From the NCBI GenBank assembly GCA_963719005.1, contig CAVRAR010000008.1:1-64000 (forward strand): 64,000 nt of DNA, in the 5' to 3' direction. The stretch comes from G963675935 sp963719005 (lineage in GTDB: Bacteria > Planctomycetota > Planctomycetia > Pirellulales > Thermoguttaceae). How positions within the stretch are numbered: position 1 is the first letter of the stretch; each line of letters opens with the position of its first letter. Below the pieces are notes generated by a model. It did no database searches. It was not told where the DNA came from and was given only the letters and a program-made list of their open reading frames with translations. Shown here piece after piece: positions 18,144 through 28,427 of this stretch. Both the position numbers and the translations under genes were made by a program.

Positions 18144-19752
18144 ATGTCTGCTATTACGGCAGAGAAGCGTCGTTTCGACAGATTGCCTGCGCCGAGGAAG
18201 AAGGGGCCGCGGCCTGGGGAAAATCAATGGCGCCTATGCAGCAATTGGCTTCCGTCCGTTGCGATTCGAGCCGATGGAGGAGCGAGCTCTCTTGAGCGTC
18301 GACCTCCAATTCCATCATATCGTTTACGATCCCTCGGCCAGTGCGTCATCGCTCTCGCCGATTGGCCCCGTGGGGCCGCAGGAAAGCGTTCCATTTTCCT
18401 CGCCGTCGCCGGTAGGGTTTACTCCGCAGCAAATTCGAACGGCGTACGGCATCGACTCGATCATGCTGGGCACTATTCAGGGGACTGGCGTGGGCCAGAC
18501 GATCGCCATCATTGACGCCTACGACGCCCCGAACTTTGTCGACAGCACGGACCCCAACTTTGTCAACAGCGACCTGTACAAGTTCGACCACAACCCGTTA
18601 ATCAACCTGCCCGACCCACCCAGTTTCCAGAAGCTCGACGAATACGGAGGCACCAGCTATCCGGCGGCATCGGGTTCGACCGGCTGGTCGGTGGAAACGT
18701 CGCTGGACGTCGAATGGGCCCACGCCATGGCCCCGCAGGCCAACATCGTCCTGATCGAGGCCAACGGGACCACCGATACGGACCTGGTCACCACCGCGGT
18801 GAACACGGCCCGGAACTTGCCGGGGGTCACGGCGATCTCCATGAGCTTCGGCCGCAGTGAAAGCAGCAGCGACTCTTCCGTCGCCTCAGTGTTCAGCACG
18901 CCGGCGGGGCACGCCGGCATCACGTTCCTGGCATCCACGGGCGACGATGGTTCGCCGGGCGGGTTCCCGGCCTATTCGCCCAACGTGGTCGCTGTCGGCG
19001 GCACCACCCTGACCATCAACTCCATCACCTCCGCCTGGGTCAGCGAGACCGGTTGGAGCGGCAGCGGCGGCGGTCAAAGCGTCTACGAGGCCGAGCCAAC
19101 CTATCAAAATGCCGTGAATACCAGCAGTTGGCGGCAGATTCCAGATATCTCCTTTGACGCCGACCCGGCCTCGGGAGTGGCGGTCATGGACACCTACGAC
19201 TATGGCAGTTCCTCCCCGTGGGTCAGTATCGGCGGCACCAGCGTTTCTTCGCCCTGCTGGGCCGGTCTGATTGCCATCGGCGACCAATTGCGCACTTCGG
19301 TGGGATTGGGAACGATGAACGGGCTGACGGATACGCTCCCCTTGCTATATTCCATGAAGGCCGCCGATTTTCACGACATCGTCAGCGGCAGCAACGGCGG
19401 TTTCTCGGCCCACGCCGGTTACGACGAGGTGACCGGCATCGGAAGTCCGATCGCCAACAAACTGATACCCGATTTCGTTCCGGTGGCGCCGAAGGGCACG
19501 GTCAGCTTCTCGACACATGCGTACGAAATCGGCACTCCGGCCACCATCACTCTCAGCGACCTTGACCTGGTCGCGAGTCCGTCCTACTCGCTGACGCTCA
19601 CCTCCAGTGCCGGCGACAGCGAGACCGTTTCGCTGCCCGCCCAAGGCGGCGGCGTTTTTCGCGGATCCATTGTTACCGCGGCGGGCGGCGTAGTGTCCGG
19701 AGATGGCAATCCTGCAAACGGTTCCCGGCGGAACGATCACCGTCACCTATAA
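18144..19752 (+). CDS. Giant surface protein, part 1: N-terminus and S53 (sedolisin) peptidase
   Basis: First part of one gene running 18144-33181 (about 5,010 aa if five net +1 base changes are corrected). It starts MSAITAEKRRFDR after AGGAGGTGA. One extra base between about 18150 and 18215 moves the reading to the frame giving GFRPLRFEPMEERALLSVDL, the planctomycete LEPR-like N-terminal motif. An S53 serine-carboxyl peptidase follows: E and D in SVETSLDVEW (codons at 18693 and 18705, the E-x3-D of sedolisins), D in STGDDGSPGG (18943), S in GGTSVSSP (19240), and a C-terminal calcium-site-like stretch HDIVSGSNGGF. No classic prodomain is visible. The frame runs out at 19752; the change to the next frame is at about 19706, where ILQTVPGG follows SGDG. 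Confidence 0.85.
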
Positions 19753-22700
19753 CGATGCCAACGACGGCACGGGACATACCGCCACGGTTACCGACCAGGC
19801 GACCACTTTCCAAGTGGACCATTATGCGTTCTCTACGATTAGCAGTCCCGAGACGGCGGGCGTGGGGTTCTCGGTGACGGTCAGCGCCTACGACAGTTCG
19901 AACGCGCTGATTTCCGGCTACAACGGCACGGCAACGCTAAGCGGGGCAGGCCACAGCGGCGCGCTATCGATCAGTCCCACGTCGGTCACGTTCGTCTCCG
20001 GCGTGTGGACGGGAAACGTCGCGGTAAACGCCGTGGATCCCACGGTGACGTTGCATGTCGCCAACGCCGGCGGAGCGGCGGGCACGAGCAGCACGTTTGC
20101 CACCCAAGCCGGTCCGGTGGCCAGTTTCCAGTACAGCACCATTCCTTCGCCGGAGTACCAGAACGTCGCTTTCCCCGTGACGCTGACGGCGAAGGACGCC
20201 AACGGCTATACCGTCACCAACTTCAACAGCGCCGTCGCGCTCAGCGGCATGATCGGCGCAGGACTCGCGTCTCCGCTTATGATCTCGGAGGTGTTCGTTG
20301 GCACTCCGGATACCATCGAGTTTACCAACGTCTCCGGCGCGAGCGTCAACATCGGCGGCTGGAAGGTGCTAGTCTACGACTCCGACTATCCCTCCACGCC
20401 TCAGCAAGCATTGGTTGTTCCCGCTGGAACGACAGTTCCGGCGGGCGGCGTCTTCGTCTTGGAGGAATATGGCACGAGCCCCGGCACGTATCCCCATTTC
20501 TACAGCGGTGCGAATTTTGACTGGACGGAGACTACCGTGACCGGTGTGTTGCTTCTGGACGGCGCCGGCAACGTGCAGGACTTCATGGGGGCTTCGGCAA
20601 TCAACCCCGCGACGATCACAAACCCCGTAACCATCGTTCCCGCAAACTGGCAGGGTTCGTCCATTGCCGCTCTGGCCAACGAAGACAGCTATTCCTATCA
20701 GCGCGTGGGAACCAGCGATCATAATACGGCCGCCGACTGGGTCAATAACGGCGTCCCAAGCCTGGGAACGCTCAATACGAGTCTCACGGTTCCCTGGGGA
20801 ACCCCCGTGCCCGTTATTCCCACGTCGGCAACGTTTGTCAACGGGATTTGGTCGGGCAATGTCACGGTCCAGCAAGCGGGAACCAACGTGTGCCTGCACG
20901 TGGACGACGGCGCGGGGCACACCGGCGACAGCAATCACTTCGAGGTTTCCAGTCTGCCGCCGGTGATACCCACCATTCCCGCCAATGCTGCGGAAGGCGA
21001 CGGCACGATCAGCGGAACGCTCGGCATTCCCGCAGCATTGGGCGCCGATTTGGTTGTGACCCTTACCTCCAGCGATAGCAGCCGAGCGACCGTGCCCGCC
21101 ACCATCACCATCCCCGCCGGCCAAACGTCAGTACCGCTGCCGATCACCATCATCGACAACGCGCTACTGGACGGGCCGGAGGCAGTGATCATTAGTGCCA
21201 CGGCGGTGGGGTACGCGCCGGGTCAGAACACCATCACCATTCACGACGACGAGTCGGCAGTTCTCACCGTCAGCCTTCCCTCCAGCGCCCACGAGACGGA
21301 CGGGACGCTAAGCGGAACCGTTACCGCCGATCAGGCGCCAACGCGGGACATCACGGTGCAGTTGGTCTCGGGCGACACCAGCCGGCTTACCGTGCCGGCC
21401 AGCGTGACCCTGCCGGCTGGGCAGACCACGGTGAACTTCGGCGCCACCTTGTTGGACGATCACGTCATCGAAGCCGGTCCGACGCCGGTTGCGGTGACGG
21501 CTCAGACGGAGAACTGGACGAGCGGCTCGGCCACCGTGAGCCTGCTGGACGACGATCGCACAATGACGCTCTCCCTACCCGCCTCGGGCTGGGAAGGGCA
21601 GACGCTGACCGGCACAGGCACGGTGCAGATCGGTGGAACGCTGACTTCCGACCTGGTGGTGTCGCTGCTGTCGGCGAACACGGCCGAATTGACTGTTCCG
21701 GCGACGGTGACGATCCCTCACGGACAGATGACGGCCACCTTCGACGTGACGTTGCATTCCAACGGCCTGCGTCAGGGGCCGCAGAGCGTCCAGGTCACGG
21801 CGACGGCGACCGCTCTACCTACGGCCAACGCCAGCATGGTGGTCAAGGATGCCGACGTGGACCACTACGCCTTCGATACGATTTCTGGTCCCGAGACGGC
21901 AGGCGTGGCGTTTTCGGTGACGGCCCGCGCGTACGACGTCCTGAATAATCCGATCCTCGTTTACAGCGGGGCAACGTCGCTGACCGCCTCGGGCGGCGCG
22001 GGCTCGCTGTCGATCACGCCGACCTCGGTAACCTTCGCTTCCGGCGTGTGGACCGGCAACGTCACCGTCAATGCGATGGATTCCACGGTCACGTTGCACG
22101 TGGACAACGGCGCCGGGATCGTCGGCGCCAGCAACGCCTTTGCCGTGCAGTCGGGGCCGCTGGCCAGCTTCCAGTGGAGCACCGTCGCCTCGCAGGAGTA
22201 TCAGGGCATTGCTTTCCCCGTAACGCTGACGGCCAAAGATGTGAATGGTTACACGGTTACGGGTTTCAACGGATCGGCCAACCTCAGCGGATTGGTGGGA
22301 TCCATGACGACCGGGACGATCCTCGGTGGGGCGAGCCCCACGTGGAATGCCAATTACGGCACGTATACCATGGGCTATTCGTTCACGCCAAGCGCGAACC
22401 TCTTGGTGACAGACGTCCTCCATTACTTTGGCACCAAAATCTCCGTTTGGACCGACAGCGGGGTACTGGTGGGCAGCCAAACATTTGCCTCGACCGCGCC
22501 GGGATGGAGCGACACGCCCGCGTCTACGCCCTTCCAACTCCAGGCGGGTACGACCTACCGCGTTGCCGTCTACTCCGCCGGGCAGCAATACTACGGCATT
22601 CCTAGCGGGTGGTCCCACATGTCGCCACTTGGTACGATCGGACAGGAGTATGAGATCAGCGGGGATGCCTTCCCGACGACCCAAGGGAACGCTTACCTAT

Positions 22701-25700
22701 GGATGGTGGATTTCTTGGCCCAGGTAGGCACTTATGCCCCCGTCCCCATCGCCCCGACCGCGGGCACCTTCGCCGCCGGTGTGTGGACGGGTAACGTGAC
22801 GGTCGCGCAGGCCGCCAGCGGCATGCACTTGCACGTGGACGACGGTGCTGGGCACGCCAGCGATAGCAATACATTTGTCGTTAACGCTTTGCCGTCGGCG
22901 ACGCCGATCTTCCCGGCCAACGCCACCGAGGGAGACGGCATTCTCAACGGGACGCTGACGATCCCGGCGGCTTTGGCAAGCGATCTTGTGGTGAGTCTGA
23001 CGTCGAGCGACACGAGTCGAGTCACGGTGCCCGCCACCGTGACGATTCCCGCGGGCCAGATCTCGGCGCCGTTGCCCGTCACGATCATCGACAACGCGCT
23101 GCTGGACGGACCCGAAGCGGTGGTCGTCACGACAACGGCGACGGGATATTCGCCGGGCAGCGCCACGATTACTGTTCACGACAACGAGACGGCCGCGTTG
23201 ACGGTCGGCTTGCCGGCCACTGCGTTGGAAGGGGCGGGGGTGCTTCATGGCGCCGGCATCATCACGGCCAGCGCGGCCCCCTCGCGCGACATCGTCATTC
23301 AGTTGACTTCGACGAACACGACCGAAGCCGCGGTGCCGGCGACCGTGACGCTGCCCGCCGGCCAAACCACAGTGAGTTTCGACGTGACCATCGGGGATGA
23401 CTGGATTGTCGATGGCACGCAAACTGCGGTGGTTTCAGCCCGCTTCGAGAACTGGACCGCCGGCTCGGCGACCATCAACGTCTACAACACGGACGTGATG
23501 GCGCTGAACGGCGAATGGCACACTCTCGGCAACGGCCCCAGCCACACCGGGTATTTCCCGGGCATCTTGGGCGATACCCCGCTGACCACGCTGCTATGGT
23601 CCGTCAGCAACGTCGGCGCCAACCAGGTTGCCATTGGCGGCGGCGACGTTTACGTAAGCGCGGGCGGCAACGCATTAACGGCCTTGAATGAAAGCACGGG
23701 CGCGGTGCTCTGGACGCACACGTATACCTCGCCGTTTTCGATCAATCCGCCCACCTATGACAGCGGCCAGGTCTACATTCAAACGGACACGGGAAACGAA
23801 GTTGGTCAGCTCTGGTCCTACAATGCCGCCACGGGGGCAACGACGTGGGTGAGCCCCTTCGGGTGCCAGTGGGAGGCGTATCTTGCTCCGGCTGTGGCCG
23901 ACGGAAAAATCTTCGTCAACGCCGGCACGTACGGCGGAATGTATGGCTACAACCAAGCCACCGGTGCCCAGTTGTTCTTCACGTCTGAACCGCAGGTTTC
24001 CGGTTGGACTCCGACCTATTACAACGGGAAGGTGTATACGGCGGTTAGCGGTTCGATCAGCCAGTTTTCATCCACCACCGGCACCGTGGATTGGACTCTA
24101 CCGTTGCCCAGCGGCTCGAACGGCACGCTCGCCATTGACGCGAATCGGGCGTTCGTCATTGGGTCCGCAGGTCTGGTGGCCGTTAACGTCACTACCCACG
24201 CAATCCTTTGGACCGTGGCGGATTCCGGCTTCAACGCGAGCACGATTGCGGCAGTGCAGGGCAACACGGTCTATGCCATCCACGGGACGCAGGTCCGCGG
24301 ATACGACGTCGCCACCGGCGCGCTGAAGGGAAGCTTTGACGCCGGCCAATCGTTGCTGGGCCAGATCATCCTCACCAACGACGGCCTCATCGTTGCTTCT
24401 TCCGGCAAGACGTTCTTCGTTCGTCGCAGCGACTACCAACTGCTCAATTCCATCGCCGTGGGCGGACAGATCAGTCTCGCCGACAATACCCTGTACGTGG
24501 CCACTTCCGCCGGCACGCTCTATGCCTATCGTCTCTGGAGCCTTCCGTCGTTGGCGGCTAGCGTGCCCGCCAACGCCACCGAGGGCGATGGCACGGCGAC
24601 CGGAACGCTGACCATTCCCAGCCCGATCGGCTCCGACCTGGTGGTAAGTCTCACTTCCAGCGACCCGGCCAGGATTTCAGTGCCGGCCACAGTAACCATT
24701 CCCGCCGGGCAGGTCTCCGCGACGTTGCCGCTGACGATCTTCGATGACGCGCTGCTGAACGGGCCTGAAGCGGTGTCCATCACCGCCTCGCTGGTGGGCT
24801 ACAACAACGGCGTCGGCACGATCACCATCCACGACAACGAGACGGCCGTATTGACGGTCGCCTTGCCGGCCACTGCGGCGGAAGGGGCGGGGGTGCTGCA
24901 TAACGCCGGCTCACTGACCGCCAGCGCGGCCCCGTCGCGCGACATCGTCATCCAGTTGAGTTCCACGAACGCGGTTGAAGCCGGAGTGCCGGCGACCGTG
25001 ACTCTGCCGGCCGGCCAGACCACGGTAAGTTTCGACGTGACGATCGGGGATGATTGGGCCGTCGATGGAACGCAGACCGCCGTGGTGACAGCCCACGTGG
25101 AGAATTGGACCGATGGATCGGCAACCATCAACGTCTACAACACGAATTCGTCGGCGCTCAGCGGCGAATGGCACACTCTCGGCAACGGTCCCAGCCACAC
25201 CGGTTATTTCGCCGGCACCTTGACCGACACGCCACTCGCCAGGTTGCTCTGGTCGGCCAGCAACGTCGGCGCCAACCAAGTCGCCGTCGGCGGCGGCCTG
25301 GTGTACGTCAGCGCCGGAGGCTCCGCGCTGCACGCCTTGGATGAGAGGACCGGCGCCCTGGTCTGGGGCCAAGGATACGCCTCGGCGGATTCGATCAATC
25401 CGCCCACGTATGACAATGGCCAAGTCTACATTCAGACGGACACGGGAAACGAAGTCGGCCAACTCTGGTCGTACAACGCGGCCAACGGGGCGCAGACGTG
25501 GGTCAGCTCCTTTGGTTGCCAGTGGGAAGGGTATCTTGCCCCGACCGTGGCCGACGGGAATATCTACATCGATGGCGGCACCTACGGCGGGATGTACGGC
25601 TACAATCAGACCACCGGGGCGCAGCTCTTCTTCGCGAGCGAGCCGCAATTCGACTACTGGACGCCCTCCTATTACAACGGCAAGGCGTACTCCTGGGTTG

Positions 25701-26092
25701 ACGGTAGTTTTCAAGAGCACAACCCAACAACAGGCGCCGTGAATTGGTCCGTGACGCTGCCTTGGAACTGGAGCGGCTATTCCATGAACACCGTGTCGGC
25801 TATCGACAACAACCGCGCGTTCCTGGTGAGCACCGCCGGCTTCTACGCCGTTGACCTCACGACCCACGCGCAGCTTTGGGGTCTCGCCGACACGGGCTTC
25901 AGCGGCAGCCCGGCGGTGCAGGGCAATACAGTCTATGCAATTCATGGAACGCAGGTCCGCGGCGTACGACGTGGCCACCGGGACGCTGAAGGGAACCTTC
26001 GACGCCGGCCAATCGCTCATCGGCCAACCCATCCTCACCAACGACGGCCTGATCGTGGCGTCTTCCGGCACGACCTTCTTCGTTCGCCGTAG
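19703..26092 (+). CDS. Giant surface protein, part 2: Calx-beta-like modules, LTD, two PQQ-like propellers
   Basis: An extracellular part of 2,129 codons. It holds repeated Calx-beta-like modules with the signature ATEGDG, GTLTIP, SLTSSD, TVPATVTIPAGQ, and repeated VDHYAFDTISGPETAG modules. A lamin-tail-like domain is nested at about 20265-20800 and a DUF4082-like domain at about 22290-22735. Two PQQ-like beta-propellers lie at about 23500-24540 and 25155-26215, sharing WHTLGNGPSHTGYF and NPPTYDxGQVYIQTDTGNEV. The frame changes at about 25965 inside propeller 2: where propeller 1 reads CAGGTCCGCGGATACGAC, propeller 2 has one extra base. The likely role is adhesion or sensing at the surface; no enzyme site was recognised here. 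Confidence 0.8.
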   Translation: MAILQTVPGGTITVTYNDANDGTGHTATVTDQATTFQVDHYAFSTISSPETAGVGFSVTVSAYDSSNALISGYNGTATLSGAGHSGALSISPTSVTFVSGVWTGNVAVNAVDPTVTLHVANAGGAAGTSSTFATQAGPVASFQYSTIPSPEYQNVAFPVTLTAKDANGYTVTNFNSAVALSGMIGAGLASPLMISEVFVGTPDTIEFTNVSGASVNIGGWKVLVYDSDYPSTPQQALVVPAGTTVPAGGVFVLEEYGTSPGTYPHFYSGANFDWTETTVTGVLLLDGAGNVQDFMGASAINPATITNPVTIVPANWQGSSIAALANEDSYSYQRVGTSDHNTAADWVNNGVPSLGTLNTSLTVPWGTPVPVIPTSATFVNGIWSGNVTVQQAGTNVCLHVDDGAGHTGDSNHFEVSSLPPVIPTIPANAAEGDGTISGTLGIPAALGADLVVTLTSSDSSRATVPATITIPAGQTSVPLPITIIDNALLDGPEAVIISATAVGYAPGQNTITIHDDESAVLTVSLPSSAHETDGTLSGTVTADQAPTRDITVQLVSGDTSRLTVPASVTLPAGQTTVNFGATLLDDHVIEAGPTPVAVTAQTENWTSGSATVSLLDDDRTMTLSLPASGWEGQTLTGTGTVQIGGTLTSDLVVSLLSANTAELTVPATVTIPHGQMTATFDVTLHSNGLRQGPQSVQVTATATALPTANASMVVKDADVDHYAFDTISGPETAGVAFSVTARAYDVLNNPILVYSGATSLTASGGAGSLSITPTSVTFASGVWTGNVTVNAMDSTVTLHVDNGAGIVGASNAFAVQSGPLASFQWSTVASQEYQGIAFPVTLTAKDVNGYTVTGFNGSANLSGLVGSMTTGTILGGASPTWNANYGTYTMGYSFTPSANLLVTDVLHYFGTKISVWTDSGVLVGSQTFASTAPGWSDTPASTPFQLQAGTTYRVAVYSAGQQYYGIPSGWSHMSPLGTIGQEYEISGDAFPTTQGNAYLWMVDFLAQVGTYAPVPIAPTAGTFAAGVWTGNVTVAQAASGMHLHVDDGAGHASDSNTFVVNALPSATPIFPANATEGDGILNGTLTIPAALASDLVVSLTSSDTSRVTVPATVTIPAGQISAPLPVTIIDNALLDGPEAVVVTTTATGYSPGSATITVHDNETAALTVGLPATALEGAGVLHGAGIITASAAPSRDIVIQLTSTNTTEAAVPATVTLPAGQTTVSFDVTIGDDWIVDGTQTAVVSARFENWTAGSATINVYNTDVMALNGEWHTLGNGPSHTGYFPGILGDTPLTTLLWSVSNVGANQVAIGGGDVYVSAGGNALTALNESTGAVLWTHTYTSPFSINPPTYDSGQVYIQTDTGNEVGQLWSYNAATGATTWVSPFGCQWEAYLAPAVADGKIFVNAGTYGGMYGYNQATGAQLFFTSEPQVSGWTPTYYNGKVYTAVSGSISQFSSTTGTVDWTLPLPSGSNGTLAIDANRAFVIGSAGLVAVNVTTHAILWTVADSGFNASTIAAVQGNTVYAIHGTQVRGYDVATGALKGSFDAGQSLLGQIILTNDGLIVASSGKTFFVRRSDYQLLNSIAVGGQISLADNTLYVATSAGTLYAYRLWSLPSLAASVPANATEGDGTATGTLTIPSPIGSDLVVSLTSSDPARISVPATVTIPAGQVSATLPLTIFDDALLNGPEAVSITASLVGYNNGVGTITIHDNETAVLTVALPATAAEGAGVLHNAGSLTASAAPSRDIVIQLSSTNAVEAGVPATVTLPAGQTTVSFDVTIGDDWAVDGTQTAVVTAHVENWTDGSATINVYNTNSSALSGEWHTLGNGPSHTGYFAGTLTDTPLARLLWSASNVGANQVAVGGGLVYVSAGGSALHALDERTGALVWGQGYASADSINPPTYDNGQVYIQTDTGNEVGQLWSYNAANGAQTWVSSFGCQWEGYLAPTVADGNIYIDGGTYGGMYGYNQTTGAQLFFASEPQFDYWTPSYYNGKAYSWVDGSFQEHNPTTGAVNWSVTLPWNWSGYSMNTVSAIDNNRAFLVSTAGFYAVDLTTHAQLWGLADTGFSGSPAVQGNTVYAIHGTQVRGVRRGHRDAEGNLRRRPIAHRPTHPHQRRPDRGVFRHDLLRSP
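21287..21915. repeat. Long near-identical direct repeat, copy 1
   Basis: About 630 bases from GCCCACGAGACGGACGGGAC onward are nearly identical to 29683-30311 in the same gene. The two copies differ at only a few positions, far fewer than other modules of the protein, which points to recent duplication or gene conversion. Confidence 0.85.
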
Positions 26093-28427
26093 CGATCTCC
26101 ATCTGCTGAATTCCATCCCGGTGGGAGGACAGATCAGCCTCGCGGACAACGCTCTATTTATCGCGAGTTCTTCTGGCACGCTTTCAGCCTATCGCCTGTG
26201 GAGCCTTCCGACGTTGGGGGTCACATTGCCCGCCAACGTCACCGAGGGCGACGGTACGGCGACTGGAACGCTGGCCATTCCTAGCCCGGTCGGCTCCGAC
26301 ATGGTTGTCAGCCTCACGTCCAGCGACCCGGCCAGGATCTCGGTGCCGGCTACCGTGACCGTTCCGGCGGGGCAAACGTCCGTGCCCCTGCCGCTTTCGA
26401 TCATCGACGACTCGCTGCTAAATGGTCCTGAAGCGATCGTGATCACGGCCACATATTCGGGCTACAACAACGGCGTCAACACGACCACCATCCACGACAA
26501 CGAGACGGCCGTGCTGACGGTCAGCTTGCCCGCGAGCGCCCACGAGAACGCGGGCGTGTTGACCGCAGCAGGCACGATCACGTCCAGCGCGGCGCCGGCG
26601 AACGACATCACCGTCCAGTTGCTTTCCAGCGACACAACGGGCTTGACCGTGCCTGCCACGGTGATCCTTCACGCCGGGCAGACGACGGCGAACTTCAACG
26701 TGACGATGGTTGACGACCACGTGATCCAGGGAGATCGGCCGATCAGTGTCACGGCCCAAATGGACAACTGGACGAGCGGCTCGGCAACGTTGACCGACTT
26801 GGAAGACGACGCGGCCTTGACCGTAACGCTGCCTACCTCTGGCTGGGAGGGGCAAACGCTCGCCAATGCCGGCACGGTGCAGTTGGGCGGAATCTTGCCC
26901 ACGAGCCTGACGGTCTCGCTGGCCTCCAGCGATCCGACCGAATTGTCCGTTCCCTCGACGGTGACAATCCCGGCGGGCCAGAGGACGGCCACTTTCAACG
27001 TGACGCTGCTGGATAACGGCTTGCGCACGGGCCCTCTGTCCGAGCAAGTCACCGCCACGGCGGCCGGCGTGACCGGCGGCAGTGCAACCATGCTGGTCAA
27101 CGACAGCGACGTGGACCACTATGGGTTCACCACGATCAGCAGTCCGAAGCTTACGGCCACGGCTTTTTCGGTGACCGTCCGAGCTTACGACTACTTGAAC
27201 AACGTCATCACGGTTTACAACGGGTCGGCGGCGCTGAGCGGCTCGGGATCCGGCGGCGCGCTGTCGGTCAGCCCGACGTCGGTGACATTCGCCTCGGGTG
27301 CATGGACGGGGAACGTGACCGTCAACGCCGTGGATCCCGCGGTGACGCTGCAAGTCAACAACGGCGCGGGGTTGGTGGGCACGAGCAACGCGTTCGTTGT
27401 GAAGGGGCGAGTTCAAGTTGCTACGACGAGTCCCGCCCCAAGCGGCGTGTTCACGCTGCCCGGCCCGTTGACCTACGACGTCACCTTCAGCGAGCCGATT
27501 ACCCCGTCCTCCCTCACGACCAGCGACTTGGTGTTGTCGGGCGTGACCGGCGCCACGGTTACCGGCGTCACGGTGTTGACCGGCAACACGACGGCGCGAT
27601 TCACTCTGAACGTTCCCGCGGAGGGAACGCTCAGCACAAGCATTGCGGCCGGCACGGTGACCGATCAATACGGCTACCCGAACGCGGCCTTTTCGGCCAG
27701 CTATTCCGTGGACGTCGGCACGATGGCGTTCCCCGTGCCGCTCACTTCCGTGGCGCCGGTCGGCTCGCTCATCTACAGCGGCAGCACACCGGGCATCATT
27801 AGTCCGAGCGGCGACACCGACAGTTTTACGATCAACCTCGACGCCGGTCAGACGCTCACGGTATTGGCCGACCCGGCCGCCGGTTTGCAGCCGAGCATCG
27901 AGGTGCGCGATCCGAGCGGCGCGGTGATTGCGACGGCAACGTCGGCTGCCGCCGGGTCCGATGCGGTGGCCCAGACGGCGGCGGTTTCTACCGCCGGCAC
28001 CTACACGATCGCCATCGGCGCCGTCGGCTCGACCGCGGGCACGTACACTGTTTCCGCGTACCTCAACGCGGCCTTGGAATCGGAAAGCCATAACGGCTCG
28101 GCCAACAACACGACCGCCACGGCTCAAGACATCGGCAGCTCGTTCATTGCGCTGACGACCGCGATACCGGGCGTCGCGCGGGGCCGTCGTCGGGCAAACG
28201 GATGCAGGCGGCGCCCCCGACTATTACGCTTTTACGGTGGCTGCCAACGACACGGACACCCTGGCAGTGACCGGCCTTGCAACTGGAGCCCTGAACCTGG
28301 ATCTGTACGACAGCGGCGGGACGCTGATTGCGACGGGGGTTGGCGGCTCAACCAACCTCAGCAAGGTCATCAGCAATTTCAACATCGCAAGCCCCGGAAC
28401 CTATTACGCCCGCGTAACCGGCGATAG
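25851..28427 (+). CDS. Giant surface protein, part 3: Calx-beta-like, Ig-like and PPC domains
   Basis: The frame is authentic from about 25966. It finishes propeller 2 (YDVATGTLKGTFDAGQS), then continues with three to four Calx-beta-like modules, an Ig-like domain with TYDVTFSEPITPSSLTTSDL (about 27410-27710), and a pre-peptidase C-terminal (PPC) domain at about 27750-28060 (GDTDSFTINLDAGQTLTVLA). It changes frame again at about 28175, in a GGGGCCG run. Confidence 0.8.
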   Translation: MTSRPTRSFGVSPTRASAAARRCRAIQSMQFMERRSAAYDVATGTLKGTFDAGQSLIGQPILTNDGLIVASSGTTFFVRRSDLHLLNSIPVGGQISLADNALFIASSSGTLSAYRLWSLPTLGVTLPANVTEGDGTATGTLAIPSPVGSDMVVSLTSSDPARISVPATVTVPAGQTSVPLPLSIIDDSLLNGPEAIVITATYSGYNNGVNTTTIHDNETAVLTVSLPASAHENAGVLTAAGTITSSAAPANDITVQLLSSDTTGLTVPATVILHAGQTTANFNVTMVDDHVIQGDRPISVTAQMDNWTSGSATLTDLEDDAALTVTLPTSGWEGQTLANAGTVQLGGILPTSLTVSLASSDPTELSVPSTVTIPAGQRTATFNVTLLDNGLRTGPLSEQVTATAAGVTGGSATMLVNDSDVDHYGFTTISSPKLTATAFSVTVRAYDYLNNVITVYNGSAALSGSGSGGALSVSPTSVTFASGAWTGNVTVNAVDPAVTLQVNNGAGLVGTSNAFVVKGRVQVATTSPAPSGVFTLPGPLTYDVTFSEPITPSSLTTSDLVLSGVTGATVTGVTVLTGNTTARFTLNVPAEGTLSTSIAAGTVTDQYGYPNAAFSASYSVDVGTMAFPVPLTSVAPVGSLIYSGSTPGIISPSGDTDSFTINLDAGQTLTVLADPAAGLQPSIEVRDPSGAVIATATSAAAGSDAVAQTAAVSTAGTYTIAIGAVGSTAGTYTVSAYLNAALESESHNGSANNTTATAQDIGSSFIALTTAIPGVARGRRRANGCRRRPRLLRFYGGCQRHGHPGSDRPCNWSPEPGSVRQRRDADCDGGWRLNQPQQGHQQFQHRKPRNLLRPRNRR